Shown here: positions 11,745 to 21,027 of the stretch, piece after piece | How positions within the stretch are numbered: position 1 is the first letter of the stretch | Layout of the letters: every line of letters starts with the position of its first letter | From: a virus | Reading direction: 5' to 3' (one strand) | IMG/VR virus record: IMGVR_UViG_3300031626_000020 | Location: 1 to 22,984 of that record | DNA: 22,984 nt | Notes under the pieces: generated by a model | Told to the model about the DNA's origin: nothing | Database searches by the model: none | Seen by the model: only the letters and a program-made list of their open reading frames with translations | Translations under genes and position numbers: made by a program

Positions 11745-12992
11745 CTATAAAGCCACAGCCATTGCTGTAGCGAATCCCTTTGATGCTAAAGTTGATGTAT
11801 CAGTTGCTTCTACTGTGTTCCATGCAGAGCCAGTATAAAATTTAAGTACATTAGAACTGCTATTAAAATACAAATCTCCAGCACTAACAGTTCCACCACT
11901 AGGATCACTTGAAGCTGAACCATGATAGATATTAGAAAATTCTGTTTTAGATAAAGCCGATTGAGTTGCCCAATACTTAGCTGAATAAGCTGATCCATCT
12001 ACTGTACCAGCAGTATAAGTTGCCCAATCTTTTGCAGAGTGTTTACCAGTATTTGAACCTCTATCTAAAGCACCTATTGCATAACCTTTAGCTGAATAAT
12101 CATCTGCACTATCTACATGAACTGTTGCATTAGGATTAGTTCCACCACCAATTGCCCATTCTCTAGCTGAACCAGTTACACCAGTTACACCAGTACCACC
12201 AACAGCTTGTGCTTTAGATGAAAAATCAGAAGTGCTTGGAACAACACCATCAACTTTAGTTGCATAGTTTTGAGCAATTGTAGCATTAGCACTAGACGAA
12301 TTAATATTACTTATATTAGAAGCTACTGTAGAAACAGCACTAGAAATGCCAGCTACAGTTGCCACATTAGATGCAACCCCAGCTACAGTTGAAAGATTAG
12401 AGGCTGATATCCCAGCAACACTTGTGATGTTACTTGATATCCCAGCCAACGTAGCAATGTTAGCTGATTGACTTGCTAATGTGTTTCCATTGGTTATTGT
12501 AAATGTGGCTTCAGGATTACCAGTAGAAGCATTAAAACCTAATAACTTTCCTAACCTGGTAGCTTTTACCGGCAAGGTCATGTTAGCACCGGGTATGGTA
12601 TCATGCTCGGCTAGTCTTAAAGATCTATCAATCTCTTCATTAGTCTGCTGATGAATAAACATATTCGTATCAAAGTCATCTTCTAGACTAGCTGATGTAA
12701 GCTGACCACCTGATGTATAAACTGATGTCCTGGCAAAAGGAATATCTGAAAGTAAAGTAACAGTCTGAGAGTTAGTAGGGTGGTTGCCTGAAGTAAAACC
12801 AACAGTACCGGCACCAGTACCTGAATTTAATGTGACAACATAATGAGTGCTTTCTTCTTTTTCGGTACTATCAACATAGACTTTTAATTGTGATGTAGCA
12901 TTTATTTGAAACGCAAAAGCAAAGTTCCCGGTTGTTCCATTGCCGGTATGTTGAACTCTTCTAGTTTGTGCCGTTACATTATAAGTTGCCAT
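11745..12992 (-). CDS. T7-type tail fibre protein, 415 aa
   Basis: Residues 1-140 match the T7 gp17 N-terminal tail-attachment domain (PF03906). The visible signs are TRRVQHTGNGTTGNFAFAFQ, then YVDSTEKEESTHYVVTLNSG, PFARTSVYTSGGQLTSASL and QTNEEIDRSLRLAEHD. Residues 178-230 are a roughly ten-residue repeat of the form N-I-x-T-V-A-G-I-S-S, probably a trimeric coiled coil or beta helix. Residues 256-345 hold five copies of a motif S-A-K-x-W-A. The end, AGDLYFNSSSNVLKFYTGSAW, is a tip segment common in marine phage fibres. It is likely the adaptor fibre on which the smaller fibres are mounted. GAGAGG precedes the start within a small hairpin. Confidence 0.86.
   Translation of the reverse strand: MATYNVTAQTRRVQHTGNGTTGNFAFAFQINATSQLKVYVDSTEKEESTHYVVTLNSGTGAGTVGFTSGNHPTNSQTVTLLSDIPFARTSVYTSGGQLTSASLEDDFDTNMFIHQQTNEEIDRSLRLAEHDTIPGANMTLPVKATRLGKLLGFNASTGNPEATFTITNGNTLASQSANIATLAGISSNITSVAGISASNLSTVAGVASNVATVAGISSAVSTVASNISNINSSSANATIAQNYATKVDGVVPSTSDFSSKAQAVGGTGVTGVTGSAREWAIGGGTNPNATVHVDSADDYSAKGYAIGALDRGSNTGKHSAKDWATYTAGTVDGSAYSAKYWATQSALSKTEFSNIYHGSASSDPSGGTVSAGDLYFNSSSNVLKFYTGSAWNTVEATDTSTLASKGFATAMAVAL
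12309..12461 (-). repeat. Tandem ten-residue coding repeats in the fibre shaft
   Basis: About five degenerate units with consensus N-x-x-T-V-A-G-I-S-S, residues 178 to about 228 of the T7-type fibre. The related DNA pieces are visible as repeated CCAGCTACAGTTG-like segments on the plus strand. Confidence 0.7.
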
Positions 12993-12993
12993 T

Positions 12994-13010
12994 CTAGATT
13001 ACCTCTCTAG
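12994..13010 (-). promoter_or_regulatory. Small hairpin presenting the fibre Shine-Dalgarno
   Basis: CTAGA (12994-12998) and TCTAG (13006-13010) can pair. In the minus-strand RNA the 7-base loop is GAGGTAA, the Shine-Dalgarno of the fibre gene starting at 12992. The stem is only 5 bp. Confidence 0.3.
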
Positions 13011-13020
13011 GTTTTATACA

Positions 13021-15864
13021 CTATTTATTTTCACTCGACAATATCTTTAATCTATCATCAGTACTTAACATAATATTCATTGCACTACTTCTTGCATCAC
13101 CTAATATCACATTTAACATGTTATATTTTTCTTCGTCATCAACCTCTAATTTATAGGCTTCGCTACTAATTGTATTATTTAAAGATGGTAACAAAGCTCT
13201 TGTGGCATCGTATCCGCCATCACCTATAGTAAGGCTGTATTTTTGATTAACTCTATTGGAGTTGTTTAATATAGTAACGTATCTATTAAATTGTTTGTCA
13301 GATAGTTGGACCCCATTATATTTCTTTCTATGTGATTGAAAGACAAAACCTCGTTCAGACAGCCTGATTAATTCTTTGTCTAGGGATGTATAGCCTCCAC
13401 TTTGAATTTTAATAGGGCTGAAATATTCGTAATTTTTACCATTGCCTTGAGTTTTAATGTTGCCCCAAAAGTCTAAAGCTGGTTCCAATTGATTGTTATA
13501 TTTTGCATTGCCTGACTTAGCTCTATTAAGAGCTTCATAAAAACCCTTCATAACTTCAGGAAAGTAAAAGCTGTTAGCATCATCAATTTGTTCAGTTGTG
13601 AGCATTGTATTGTTAGCCATAGGATTACCAACTCTTTCCAAGGTCCTGGTAAATGAACTAGCACCTGGAAGTTCAAACTGTTCCGGAAGATAAGTGTTTA
13701 TTTCATTAGTGACTGTCATTGCAATATCACCACCAATGCCCGATAAAGTTTTAGTCAACCTTTTAAAAAGATCGTCTTTATTACCATATGGATTTCCACC
13801 AGCTTTAAATATTTCTGATACACCTTGAAGAAATGGTAAATTCATTGCGTATTCAGCTATAGCTAAAGATCCGGCTTTAGCTAGATTTTCTATAACAGTT
13901 GAATCATCTTCATTCTTAGAATAATAGGAAAAATCACTTGCCATCGCTAATATACCCGACAAAGGATCTAAACGGCTAAAAGTAATATATTTATATTCGC
14001 CATTTTCTTGTTTAATTCCGATGGAATAAGGTGGAACATTTGAACCCCTCATATATCTCCTGGCTTTCCAATCAGTAGGTCCTGATCCATTTATAACTAT
14101 GTTATCACCAAACGCACCATCAGCAAGCATAACCATACCAAAGAACAATCCATTGCCCATAACTAACTTAGACATAGCTCTATCAAATTCAAGACCTGAT
14201 TGTTTGCTACCACCTTGATCAATGCCTTGTTTGTTGTTTGGCATATTCTGTTTTAAAGCTTTATAAATTGGTGAATAATTAAATGTCCTATCAAACACTT
14301 GCTGAATAATATTAGTTGGTGTTTTAGAAAAGGGAACAATAGTTTTCATACCTGGTAAGTTTGCAACATTAACCAATGTAGCCCATGCCCCTTGGGGATC
14401 ATTTTGAAACGTCATAATTTTGGCTTCGGCTGTCATCTTTTCTACAATGTCTTCAGGTGGGTTTATTATAATATCTGTGTATTTTTTTTGTGCCATGATT
14501 TTAGCTTGGTCTTTGGGAACACCTCCCCTTAAAGCTGTTTCATAAGTTATCATTTGTGATCTGTAAGCTTCTCGATAAAGAACTTTACGTTTAGATATGA
14601 CCTTAAAAAATTCATCTTCTGATGCAAGAAATCTTCCAGGCAACCTAGTTGTGACACCAATCATATTTACAAGCATAGCCCCAAAATCACCTTTAGCCCC
14701 CATTTCCATAATATGGGCAAGGTTATCAGTAGAGCCAATAGATTTAGGTCTTTTTAAATCTATTTTAGATACAAAGTCACCAGCAGATCCAGTTACACCA
14801 AATGATAAGGCAGACGATTTAAAAGCATCACCTAATGCCATCCTTGCTCCATAAGCTTCAGCCGACATCTCACCCATATAAGCACGATCACCAATTTTGC
14901 CTCGTCTTCCACCAAGGGTTCTAACTTCCCCAATTAATCCAGAAAGTCCACTTTCTAGAGTGCTTGAAACCTGAAACATAGAATTACCAGCCATGTTAAC
15001 TACATGAGTAACTCCTGATGAAAGTAGGGCATTGATATATATTTCCATCGCTATATCATAACCTCTAGCCATAAACCCTCTTACTGTGTAATGAGCTTTG
15101 CCAGGATTTTGAAGATTTAAAAAAGCATGGGCATGATAATCAACCATTCCTTCATCCATGTTTTCTACAAAATCAGTAATACTATTTGTGTATTCAGAAA
15201 GATTAATATTATTTAATTTAGCTATGTTAGACACAACAGCTAAACCTCTTCCATATTCAGATACATTCCCGGAAACTTGTGCAGATAGATTTGTTTGTAT
15301 TGTAGCTAAAATCTTTAATTCTCTAAAAGCTTGTAGCTTCTCGCCTTCATCAGAAGACTTAGTTATAGCCAATGCTTTTTTATTTAAATCTTGCCCAATT
15401 TTAAGCATGGCTATTAAACCACCAATTGTTTCTTCGGCTGGCATAATGTTACCAGGTTTTCTATTTAAAAATTTATAGACTATTTCAGAGAACCCAGTTT
15501 GTTCAGCCAGGGCAACCATTCCATCCATTGTCTGTTTTGGTCTTCTTAAAAAAGCAAAGAGTTCTTTGTTATTAGACTTTATATTTACAAGCATGGTTTC
15601 AAGATCAAACACCTCAGTACCATCATCACCAGGCTTGAATAGTAAGTTTATTCTTTTTAAATTTAAACCAGGACCTTTATATCCTTCTTCACTCAAAATT
15701 TTATTTAAAGCTTTTACACCTTCATCATCCATACCTTTTACAGCAAGATCTCCACCAGGAAGCACAGTAACATCATTATCAGGTCTAGTTTCTTTATGAA
15801 TTTTTTGCTGTGCTAAATCCAGCTTGTTTAGTATCTCTGCACCTTTACCAAGTATGTTAACCAT
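13021..15864 (-). CDS. Large internal virion (ejection) protein, 947 aa
   Basis: A very large, mostly helical protein at the position of T7 gp16, just before the T7-type fibre. Visible stretches include THVVNMAGNSMFQVSSTLESG (about 285-306), VPFSKTPTNIIQQVFDRTFN (about 512-531) and MGNGLFFGMVMLADGAFGDN with a possible membrane-active helix. These are familiar from large internal proteins of marine podoviruses. I see no lysozyme or transglycosylase motif. It should be carried in the capsid and ejected with the DNA to build the channel across the envelope. Its start overlaps the previous gene by 8 bases (15857-15864), with GGAGCTAACGATG as ribosome-binding segment. Confidence 0.68.
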   Translation of the reverse strand: MVNILGKGAEILNKLDLAQQKIHKETRPDNDVTVLPGGDLAVKGMDDEGVKALNKILSEEGYKGPGLNLKRINLLFKPGDDGTEVFDLETMLVNIKSNNKELFAFLRRPKQTMDGMVALAEQTGFSEIVYKFLNRKPGNIMPAEETIGGLIAMLKIGQDLNKKALAITKSSDEGEKLQAFRELKILATIQTNLSAQVSGNVSEYGRGLAVVSNIAKLNNINLSEYTNSITDFVENMDEGMVDYHAHAFLNLQNPGKAHYTVRGFMARGYDIAMEIYINALLSSGVTHVVNMAGNSMFQVSSTLESGLSGLIGEVRTLGGRRGKIGDRAYMGEMSAEAYGARMALGDAFKSSALSFGVTGSAGDFVSKIDLKRPKSIGSTDNLAHIMEMGAKGDFGAMLVNMIGVTTRLPGRFLASEDEFFKVISKRKVLYREAYRSQMITYETALRGGVPKDQAKIMAQKKYTDIIINPPEDIVEKMTAEAKIMTFQNDPQGAWATLVNVANLPGMKTIVPFSKTPTNIIQQVFDRTFNYSPIYKALKQNMPNNKQGIDQGGSKQSGLEFDRAMSKLVMGNGLFFGMVMLADGAFGDNIVINGSGPTDWKARRYMRGSNVPPYSIGIKQENGEYKYITFSRLDPLSGILAMASDFSYYSKNEDDSTVIENLAKAGSLAIAEYAMNLPFLQGVSEIFKAGGNPYGNKDDLFKRLTKTLSGIGGDIAMTVTNEINTYLPEQFELPGASSFTRTLERVGNPMANNTMLTTEQIDDANSFYFPEVMKGFYEALNRAKSGNAKYNNQLEPALDFWGNIKTQGNGKNYEYFSPIKIQSGGYTSLDKELIRLSERGFVFQSHRKKYNGVQLSDKQFNRYVTILNNSNRVNQKYSLTIGDGGYDATRALLPSLNNTISSEAYKLEVDDEEKYNMLNVILGDARSSAMNIMLSTDDRLKILSSENK

Positions 15865-18628
15865 CGTTAGCTCCTAATTCTTTTAAAGCTTTATCTTGTA
15901 TTAGTTGAGCTTCACCATATCCATTCGGTCCTTCAAAGATTGGCAAATCATCTATTTTAGATCCACCAAAATAATTTTTGTCATAAACAAATAATACTAG
16001 ATCAGGCTCTCCATTATTATATTTAGCAAATGTTTCCTTGCTCCATCCTTCAGGTGCAAACTCATCACTCCATTTAACCCTTGATACCGGCTTCATTCCT
16101 ACTGTCTGATATATTTTTGGAAGCATTGTATTAAATGCATCTAGCTTGTTTCCGCCTTGCTGGATTGCTAATTGTAATGTTGCATATATTGTTTTAGGTG
16201 GGGCATTTGGTGCTTGGAATACACCTACGATATCACCATCAGGTTTTATGGCAAAACCACCACCATGCTCAGTTCTAAATAATTTTGAATCTAAAAGATC
16301 TTCAGGTTTTTGAATTGTTACTTGTAGACCATAAGTATGCTTAGATACAGCATTAGCCATATCAGTACTGTAAGACTGAGATGATGTTTTGGCATCAACT
16401 TGTTTAACTATAGGTATGGTTAATCCAGCTTTGTTATACTTAGCTAGAACTTCAGGGTTAGGCTCAAATGTTAAGCTCCCAACTCCTCCATCATTTGTTT
16501 GGCTTCCTCCTCCGTAAGGTCCGGATGATCCGCCATCGCTTCCCGAATTATTGAGTTGCTGAAGTCTTCTGTCATTTCTAACTGTTCGCTGTCGGGAACT
16601 GATTTCTCTGTATCCGTCAGGTTTAATTGTTCCCGATTCAATCGCAACTTTGTCAGCATCGCTTGCGAGAATTCCAAATCCTTCTTGTCCACTTACTTTC
16701 TCCACTCCTTCAGAAAATGTTTCCGGTTTTGTTGGCACACCTAAATCGTTTTGTAAGGTCTGCTCTCGAAACCAAAGTATAGCTTGTGCATCTTGTTCTG
16801 ACAAGTTTAAATCTTTTAATTGTGGATCATTAACAATATCTTTAACAAGCTGGTCCATTAGTAATCTTTCACTTTGATTTTTAGGTTGTCCAAGCTCAAC
16901 CATTTTTTCAGTACCTTTATTCTTGTCAATCTTCTTAACCATGTGATCGCCAAAGGTACCTTCACTTCTTCTTATAGTTCTTACAAACCATTTATCTTTT
17001 GTAGTTGTGGGATAACCTTGAATATTAAGCATGAATTTACCAGCCTTATCTCCAAGTATAGTTGCACCTAAATGCTGACTATCACCAGTACCACTCATAC
17101 CAGTTGGACCGGATTTAAAACCAGCTTCTAATCTAAGTTTAGTTAATTCTTTTTTAGTTATTGGTGACAGCATAAAATCAGCAAACCCATCTTCACCAAA
17201 TTTATCCAATAAAAATTGAACCATTTTAAGACCATCGGGATAACCATACTGACCAAAACCAGCCATATTTATATTTTCGACTGATGTTCCTTTAGGAGGT
17301 GCTTCAGTACTAAATTTGCCCGTTCTTAAATATTTAAGATATTGTGCTGATCCTGATTTAGTATTTTGTGCAACTTTCGGTCCAGGTGACGTAGCACCAA
17401 GTATTGCTGAGTATATTACTCTTTGTGTTTCGCTGTTTCCTAGTTTGTCAAAACCTGGCATCTTAGACAACATATTAAACATTTTAAGAACATCTTCATC
17501 ATACCAACCTTTACCGGAAACTTCTTTATTAAGTTGGTTTTTTATAGATGTTATATTTTCATTTTTAATTATTTCATAATCTTTTGGATTAGAAAGAGTT
17601 AATTTTCTGCCATGTTTTTTTAAAGCTAGTTGATCATAAAATTTATGAATATCTTCAACTAGTATTTTAGGCTTATTAATATCCTTAACATTGGGATTTC
17701 TATCTAGTGCTATTTTATTAATTTCTTTTTTATAGTCAGGAGCAAACTTAGCAATTTGCGTTGTAATGAAGTTATCAATTTCACCAGCACCCATGCTAGA
17801 TATAGTTGTAGTTCCCTGATTATTCTCTAATGTTTCTTTTGCATTTATACCTATTTTTTGAAACTGAGATTTTACACCACTTTTTAAGCTTTTAAGCATA
17901 GGGCTGTTCTTTGCATACTTTAACAACAAACCTAAACCTTCAGCTATGCCTTCACCGACAACACCAGCTTCTGTAAACAATAGGGGAGCTTTCTGTAATT
18001 TCTGCAACAAGTAGGGAAGATCTTCATTAGCTTCTAGTGTTTCTAGTACAGCTTTACCAGCTTCAGTATCTCCTGATATCATGGTGATAGCTGTTTCCAA
18101 TAATCCTTTATCTTTAGCCGGAATGACTAGGGCTTCAGTTGTTCCATAACCAAGAACATTTGTAAGAAAACGACTGCCTAAGTTTGCTCCTTGTAAAGAT
18201 TTTGTAGCCATAGCACCAGGAAGAATAATCTGCGTTCCAACTTCACCAACTATGGCTCCTACCTCTTGAGCCGTTCCATCAGGTTTTATAGCTTCATTAA
18301 TAGATTTATTAGCCGATGCCAATCCTGGAATATTATCATTCATCCAAGGAATAGCCATTTGCGAATACCATTGATTAGTAAACGTATCAATTATTTCTGT
18401 GCCAGCTTTAGATCCACCCATTGGCAAACCTTTAACAACACCAGTTGTGAAATCTCCTACAGTTTCAACAACGTCACTTGCTGTATTAACAATGTCTTCA
18501 AATACTGTTGTAGGAAAGTTTATATTAGATTGTTTCCCATCCCAAGTTTGCTCAAACTCTTCACCACTAGATCTAATGTTATTAGATAATAGGATCTGAT
18601 TATATACGTCTATTTCATTCTCTGCCAT
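15857..18628 (-). CDS. Large internal virion protein with polyvalent-type modules, 923 aa
   Basis: The N-terminal 240 residues are helical with glycine/alanine segments (SDVVETVGDFTTGVVKGLPM, and around 120-170). A middle module at about 370-580 begins KGWYDEDVLKMFNMLSKMPG and continues with ILGATSPGPKVAQN, a pattern I associate with modules of large multi-domain phage proteins. A glycine/serine-rich linker lies at about 690-715. A C-terminal module (about 785-885) runs GGGFAIKPDGDIVGVFQ, then LAIQQGGNKLDAFNTMLPKI, FAPEGW and DLVLFVYD. It looks like a small enzyme or toxin-like fold but I cannot name it. Packed into the virion together with its neighbours. The linker region also encodes another gene out of frame. 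Confidence 0.66.
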   Translation of the reverse strand: MAENEIDVYNQILLSNNIRSSGEEFEQTWDGKQSNINFPTTVFEDIVNTASDVVETVGDFTTGVVKGLPMGGSKAGTEIIDTFTNQWYSQMAIPWMNDNIPGLASANKSINEAIKPDGTAQEVGAIVGEVGTQIILPGAMATKSLQGANLGSRFLTNVLGYGTTEALVIPAKDKGLLETAITMISGDTEAGKAVLETLEANEDLPYLLQKLQKAPLLFTEAGVVGEGIAEGLGLLLKYAKNSPMLKSLKSGVKSQFQKIGINAKETLENNQGTTTISSMGAGEIDNFITTQIAKFAPDYKKEINKIALDRNPNVKDINKPKILVEDIHKFYDQLALKKHGRKLTLSNPKDYEIIKNENITSIKNQLNKEVSGKGWYDEDVLKMFNMLSKMPGFDKLGNSETQRVIYSAILGATSPGPKVAQNTKSGSAQYLKYLRTGKFSTEAPPKGTSVENINMAGFGQYGYPDGLKMVQFLLDKFGEDGFADFMLSPITKKELTKLRLEAGFKSGPTGMSGTGDSQHLGATILGDKAGKFMLNIQGYPTTTKDKWFVRTIRRSEGTFGDHMVKKIDKNKGTEKMVELGQPKNQSERLLMDQLVKDIVNDPQLKDLNLSEQDAQAILWFREQTLQNDLGVPTKPETFSEGVEKVSGQEGFGILASDADKVAIESGTIKPDGYREISSRQRTVRNDRRLQQLNNSGSDGGSSGPYGGGSQTNDGGVGSLTFEPNPEVLAKYNKAGLTIPIVKQVDAKTSSQSYSTDMANAVSKHTYGLQVTIQKPEDLLDSKLFRTEHGGGFAIKPDGDIVGVFQAPNAPPKTIYATLQLAIQQGGNKLDAFNTMLPKIYQTVGMKPVSRVKWSDEFAPEGWSKETFAKYNNGEPDLVLFVYDKNYFGGSKIDDLPIFEGPNGYGEAQLIQDKALKELGANDG
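16471..16692 (-). CDS. Embedded out-of-frame gene, acidic helical protein, 73 aa
   Basis: It lies wholly inside the 923-aa gene, same strand, different frame. The start is GTG at 16692 with GGAG exactly 7 bases upstream (complement 16700-16703) and a second AAGGAG before it. The product is non-repetitive and protein-like, with three acidic amphipathic helices. The end, DHPDLTEEEAKQMMEELGA, resembles C-terminal helices of small phage proteins I remember (pattern P-x-(L/I)-T-x-E-E-A). The main frame here is a poor linker (GSDGGSSGPYGGGSQ). Base composition here is richer in GC than the surrounding gene. Possible roles include a scaffold- or chaperone-like helper, but this is unproven. Confidence 0.5.
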   Translation of the reverse strand: MDKKDLEFSQAMLTKLRLNREQLNLTDTEKSVPDSEQLEMTEDFSNSIIREAMADHPDLTEEEAKQMMEELGA

Positions 18629-20487
18629 TATGGTAACCTAGTGTTTGCAATAATAGTGTTAAGTGATTGTATTCCAGCACCAATCATAGATTCATTTCTA
18701 TAATCACCGGCTCGTAACTTTTTTTCAGATTGAATAGCAATTAACAAAGTCTTAACTCTAGTAAATTCAGCCCTTGTATAAACTTTCTGTATTCCTTTAT
18801 TTGGATAAATTCTAGCAAACGTATCCACAGTACTTTTGGCTGATACTAACTGATTATCATATATTTTAATTTGTACTGCTTCGCCTTCAAGTTGTAGAGT
18901 AGATCTAGCAACAGCTTTTGCATCAAAATCTTTTTTGCTTACTTGAGCTTTATCTAATGCATCTCTAACTTTACCTTTTATTCGTATATAAATTTGTTTG
19001 TTTTTAAAATTTTCATCTTGCTCACCTAAAATTATAGCTTCAGGGTCATATTCTAATTCACTAGCTATAATTTGCATTGCACCTTTAAATTCGTCTTCTT
19101 CATTTGCTTCAACCTTTATAGAAAGAGCAGTAAAATCTTTAGAAGATAAAGAGTTAATATGTTTAGCCAACTCACCAAACCCAAGACTATCATTAGCAAT
19201 TAATTCTAATAAATCTTTCTTAACCTCTGAATCACTAACAGTTCGTAACCCACCGGATTCAATCAATTTAATTGAATACTCTTTGGCTTTATCAGGATCT
19301 AATGCTTCTAGTTTTCTTATTTCAGTTTCTATTACATTTTTTGTATCACCAAAGGCTAATTTTTTAGTTATGCTGACTTCTAGACTAGCAATTGTAGCTT
19401 CTGATTTTTCGTCATTTTTTTCTTGTAATGAGTTTTCAAAATTCATCTGAGAGGTTTTTTCGGTTCTTATTGCTTTAGCGACATTCAATCGTTCTTCATC
19501 AGTCATACCATTTAAAATACTATCTATTTTAACATTGCCCGTTTTCTGATTGGTTTGTATTTTTGTAGCTATTGAAGCAGACGTTTCTGTTTCTAATGCT
19601 GTGCTAACAATAACATTGGTTCTGGATTCTAACCATTTAGCATCCCAATCTTTCATAGAGGATTCAATCATAGTCCTGGTGTATTTAGATTTAGTTGCTT
19701 TATGAATGTAGTCACGTTTTTTAGTAATTGAAAAACCAGGTTGTTTTTGTAATTCAACTAAGTTAACAGCCTTACTATTTAATCTTTTTCCATTTTGATA
19801 TAATCCAGCCCCATATATTTTAGATGTCAATGCATCCTCATTACCTTCAAAATTTAATAAAGCATCTAATTCTATAGTCATATTATTAAGATCAAGGTTA
19901 AGGGATAAAGCACCTCTAGTCTGAATAAGATCTATCTGTCTTTTTGCATAGACTTTAGAATAAGCATTATAATGAGCCGAAGAAGTAACACCTAATTCTG
20001 CATATAATTTCCTACCAAGTATAGGGGAGGCTTCTTGAGCCAATGTTACATACTCATTAGTTATAGCTCTTAAATCTGCACTTACGTCAGTTAGATCAGT
20101 ATCTCTTGTAGAAGCTTGAGTAATTATATTTGACATGTGCCTTTTAGCAGATAAAGCAAGATCAGATCCTAAACTTTCAAGAGCAACTTTTTTAGCCGAT
20201 TTGCCAAAAATTGTATCATCATCAAACTTTTCAGTTACATCAGTACCAAGTAAAGCACTTTCCTTAATTTGACCTACTGTTATAGGGTTCTCAGCACCAT
20301 ACTCAGCACCTTCTATTACCGCTTGCTCACCAGCCTTTTTAAAGAAATAACTAGACATATCATTTAAGGCACTAGTAAGCATCTGTGACGTTCTTTGAGC
20401 TTCACGCATACCAATGCCGGAAGGACCTCGATAGCCACTTGTACCGACTTGACGTTGTATACCTAAATATCTAGAACGAGGTGCCAT
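18628..20487 (-). CDS. Internal virion protein (T7 gp15-like position), 619 aa
   Basis: A large helical, charged protein at the place of T7 gp15, between the gp14-like and gp16-like genes. It begins MAPRSRYLGIQRQVGTSGYR, a basic opening, followed by long helices, for example SQMLTSALNDMSSYFFKKAGEQAV (about 34-57) and coiled stretches at about 330-440 such as EKNDEKSEATIASLEVSITKK. No catalytic motif or membrane span is visible. It should form part of the ejected core with its neighbours. Identification rests on position, size and composition rather than on recognised motifs. Its stop overlaps the next start (TAATG). Confidence 0.62.
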   Translation of the reverse strand: MAPRSRYLGIQRQVGTSGYRGPSGIGMREAQRTSQMLTSALNDMSSYFFKKAGEQAVIEGAEYGAENPITVGQIKESALLGTDVTEKFDDDTIFGKSAKKVALESLGSDLALSAKRHMSNIITQASTRDTDLTDVSADLRAITNEYVTLAQEASPILGRKLYAELGVTSSAHYNAYSKVYAKRQIDLIQTRGALSLNLDLNNMTIELDALLNFEGNEDALTSKIYGAGLYQNGKRLNSKAVNLVELQKQPGFSITKKRDYIHKATKSKYTRTMIESSMKDWDAKWLESRTNVIVSTALETETSASIATKIQTNQKTGNVKIDSILNGMTDEERLNVAKAIRTEKTSQMNFENSLQEKNDEKSEATIASLEVSITKKLAFGDTKNVIETEIRKLEALDPDKAKEYSIKLIESGGLRTVSDSEVKKDLLELIANDSLGFGELAKHINSLSSKDFTALSIKVEANEEDEFKGAMQIIASELEYDPEAIILGEQDENFKNKQIYIRIKGKVRDALDKAQVSKKDFDAKAVARSTLQLEGEAVQIKIYDNQLVSAKSTVDTFARIYPNKGIQKVYTRAEFTRVKTLLIAIQSEKKLRAGDYRNESMIGAGIQSLNTIIANTRLP

Positions 20488-21026
20488 TATCTAACATTCC
20501 CATATCTTGCAGTTTGATAACCAGGAGAACCAGGACTTGAATTAGAAATGGGAGTAGTACCAGTTCCACCGGCTGGAGCAGATCCTATAGAATTATAACT
20601 AACCATAGCACTACCCATAGTTGTTAATGCTCCAATATATCCAGCTTTTTTAGCTTGCCTTCCAGCAAACCTTTCATCTTGAGCTTGGGCATTAGCCGAG
20701 CTAATAGCTAAAAACTCATTATCTTTAGATGTAATAAAATCATTTAATCCTGGATTAAGTATTCCAAAAGTTCCTATATCTTGAGGAGTTCCAAGAGTAG
20801 GCTCTAAGCCACCAGCCGAAGCGACTGCATTGACAGTTGATAAAGCTTTATATGTAGCTTTTAAAACCTGAACTCCTTGTTCTTTAGCTTTAGTTGCTTC
20901 AACTCTTCCAGCTAATGTTGTATGTTTAGCCTTATTATACATAGCCTTTTTAGTTGCTTCACCTTGCTTAATTTGTGCGTAAGCACTTACCCCAGCTAAA
21001 ACTAACCCAGCGACTGCCATAGTCAT
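20487..21026 (-). CDS. Internal virion protein (T7 gp14-like), 179 aa
   Basis: The short alanine/glycine-rich opening MTMAVAGLVLAGVSAYAQIK (possible membrane-active helix) is followed by a long basic helix (QGEATKKAMYNKAKHTTLAG). A GGLEPTLGTPQDIG turn comes next, then a second helix with ISSANAQAQDERFAGRQAKKAGYIGALTTMG and a disordered tail. This helix-turn-helix hairpin layout is that of T7 gp14 and its relatives, which form the outer-membrane part of the ejection channel. It lies directly downstream of the nozzle gene, as in T7, and upstream of the gp15-like gene. GGGGC before the ATG is a modest ribosome-binding site. Confidence 0.68.
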   Translation of the reverse strand: MTMAVAGLVLAGVSAYAQIKQGEATKKAMYNKAKHTTLAGRVEATKAKEQGVQVLKATYKALSTVNAVASAGGLEPTLGTPQDIGTFGILNPGLNDFITSKDNEFLAISSANAQAQDERFAGRQAKKAGYIGALTTMGSAMVSYNSIGSAPAGGTGTTPISNSSPGSPGYQTARYGNVR

Positions 21027-21027
21027 A

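Noticed and set aside
18998-19450. Plus-strand 150-aa frame
   Set aside because: Opposite the continuous 619-aa virion gene; serine/phenylalanine-rich antisense translation with no supporting signals.
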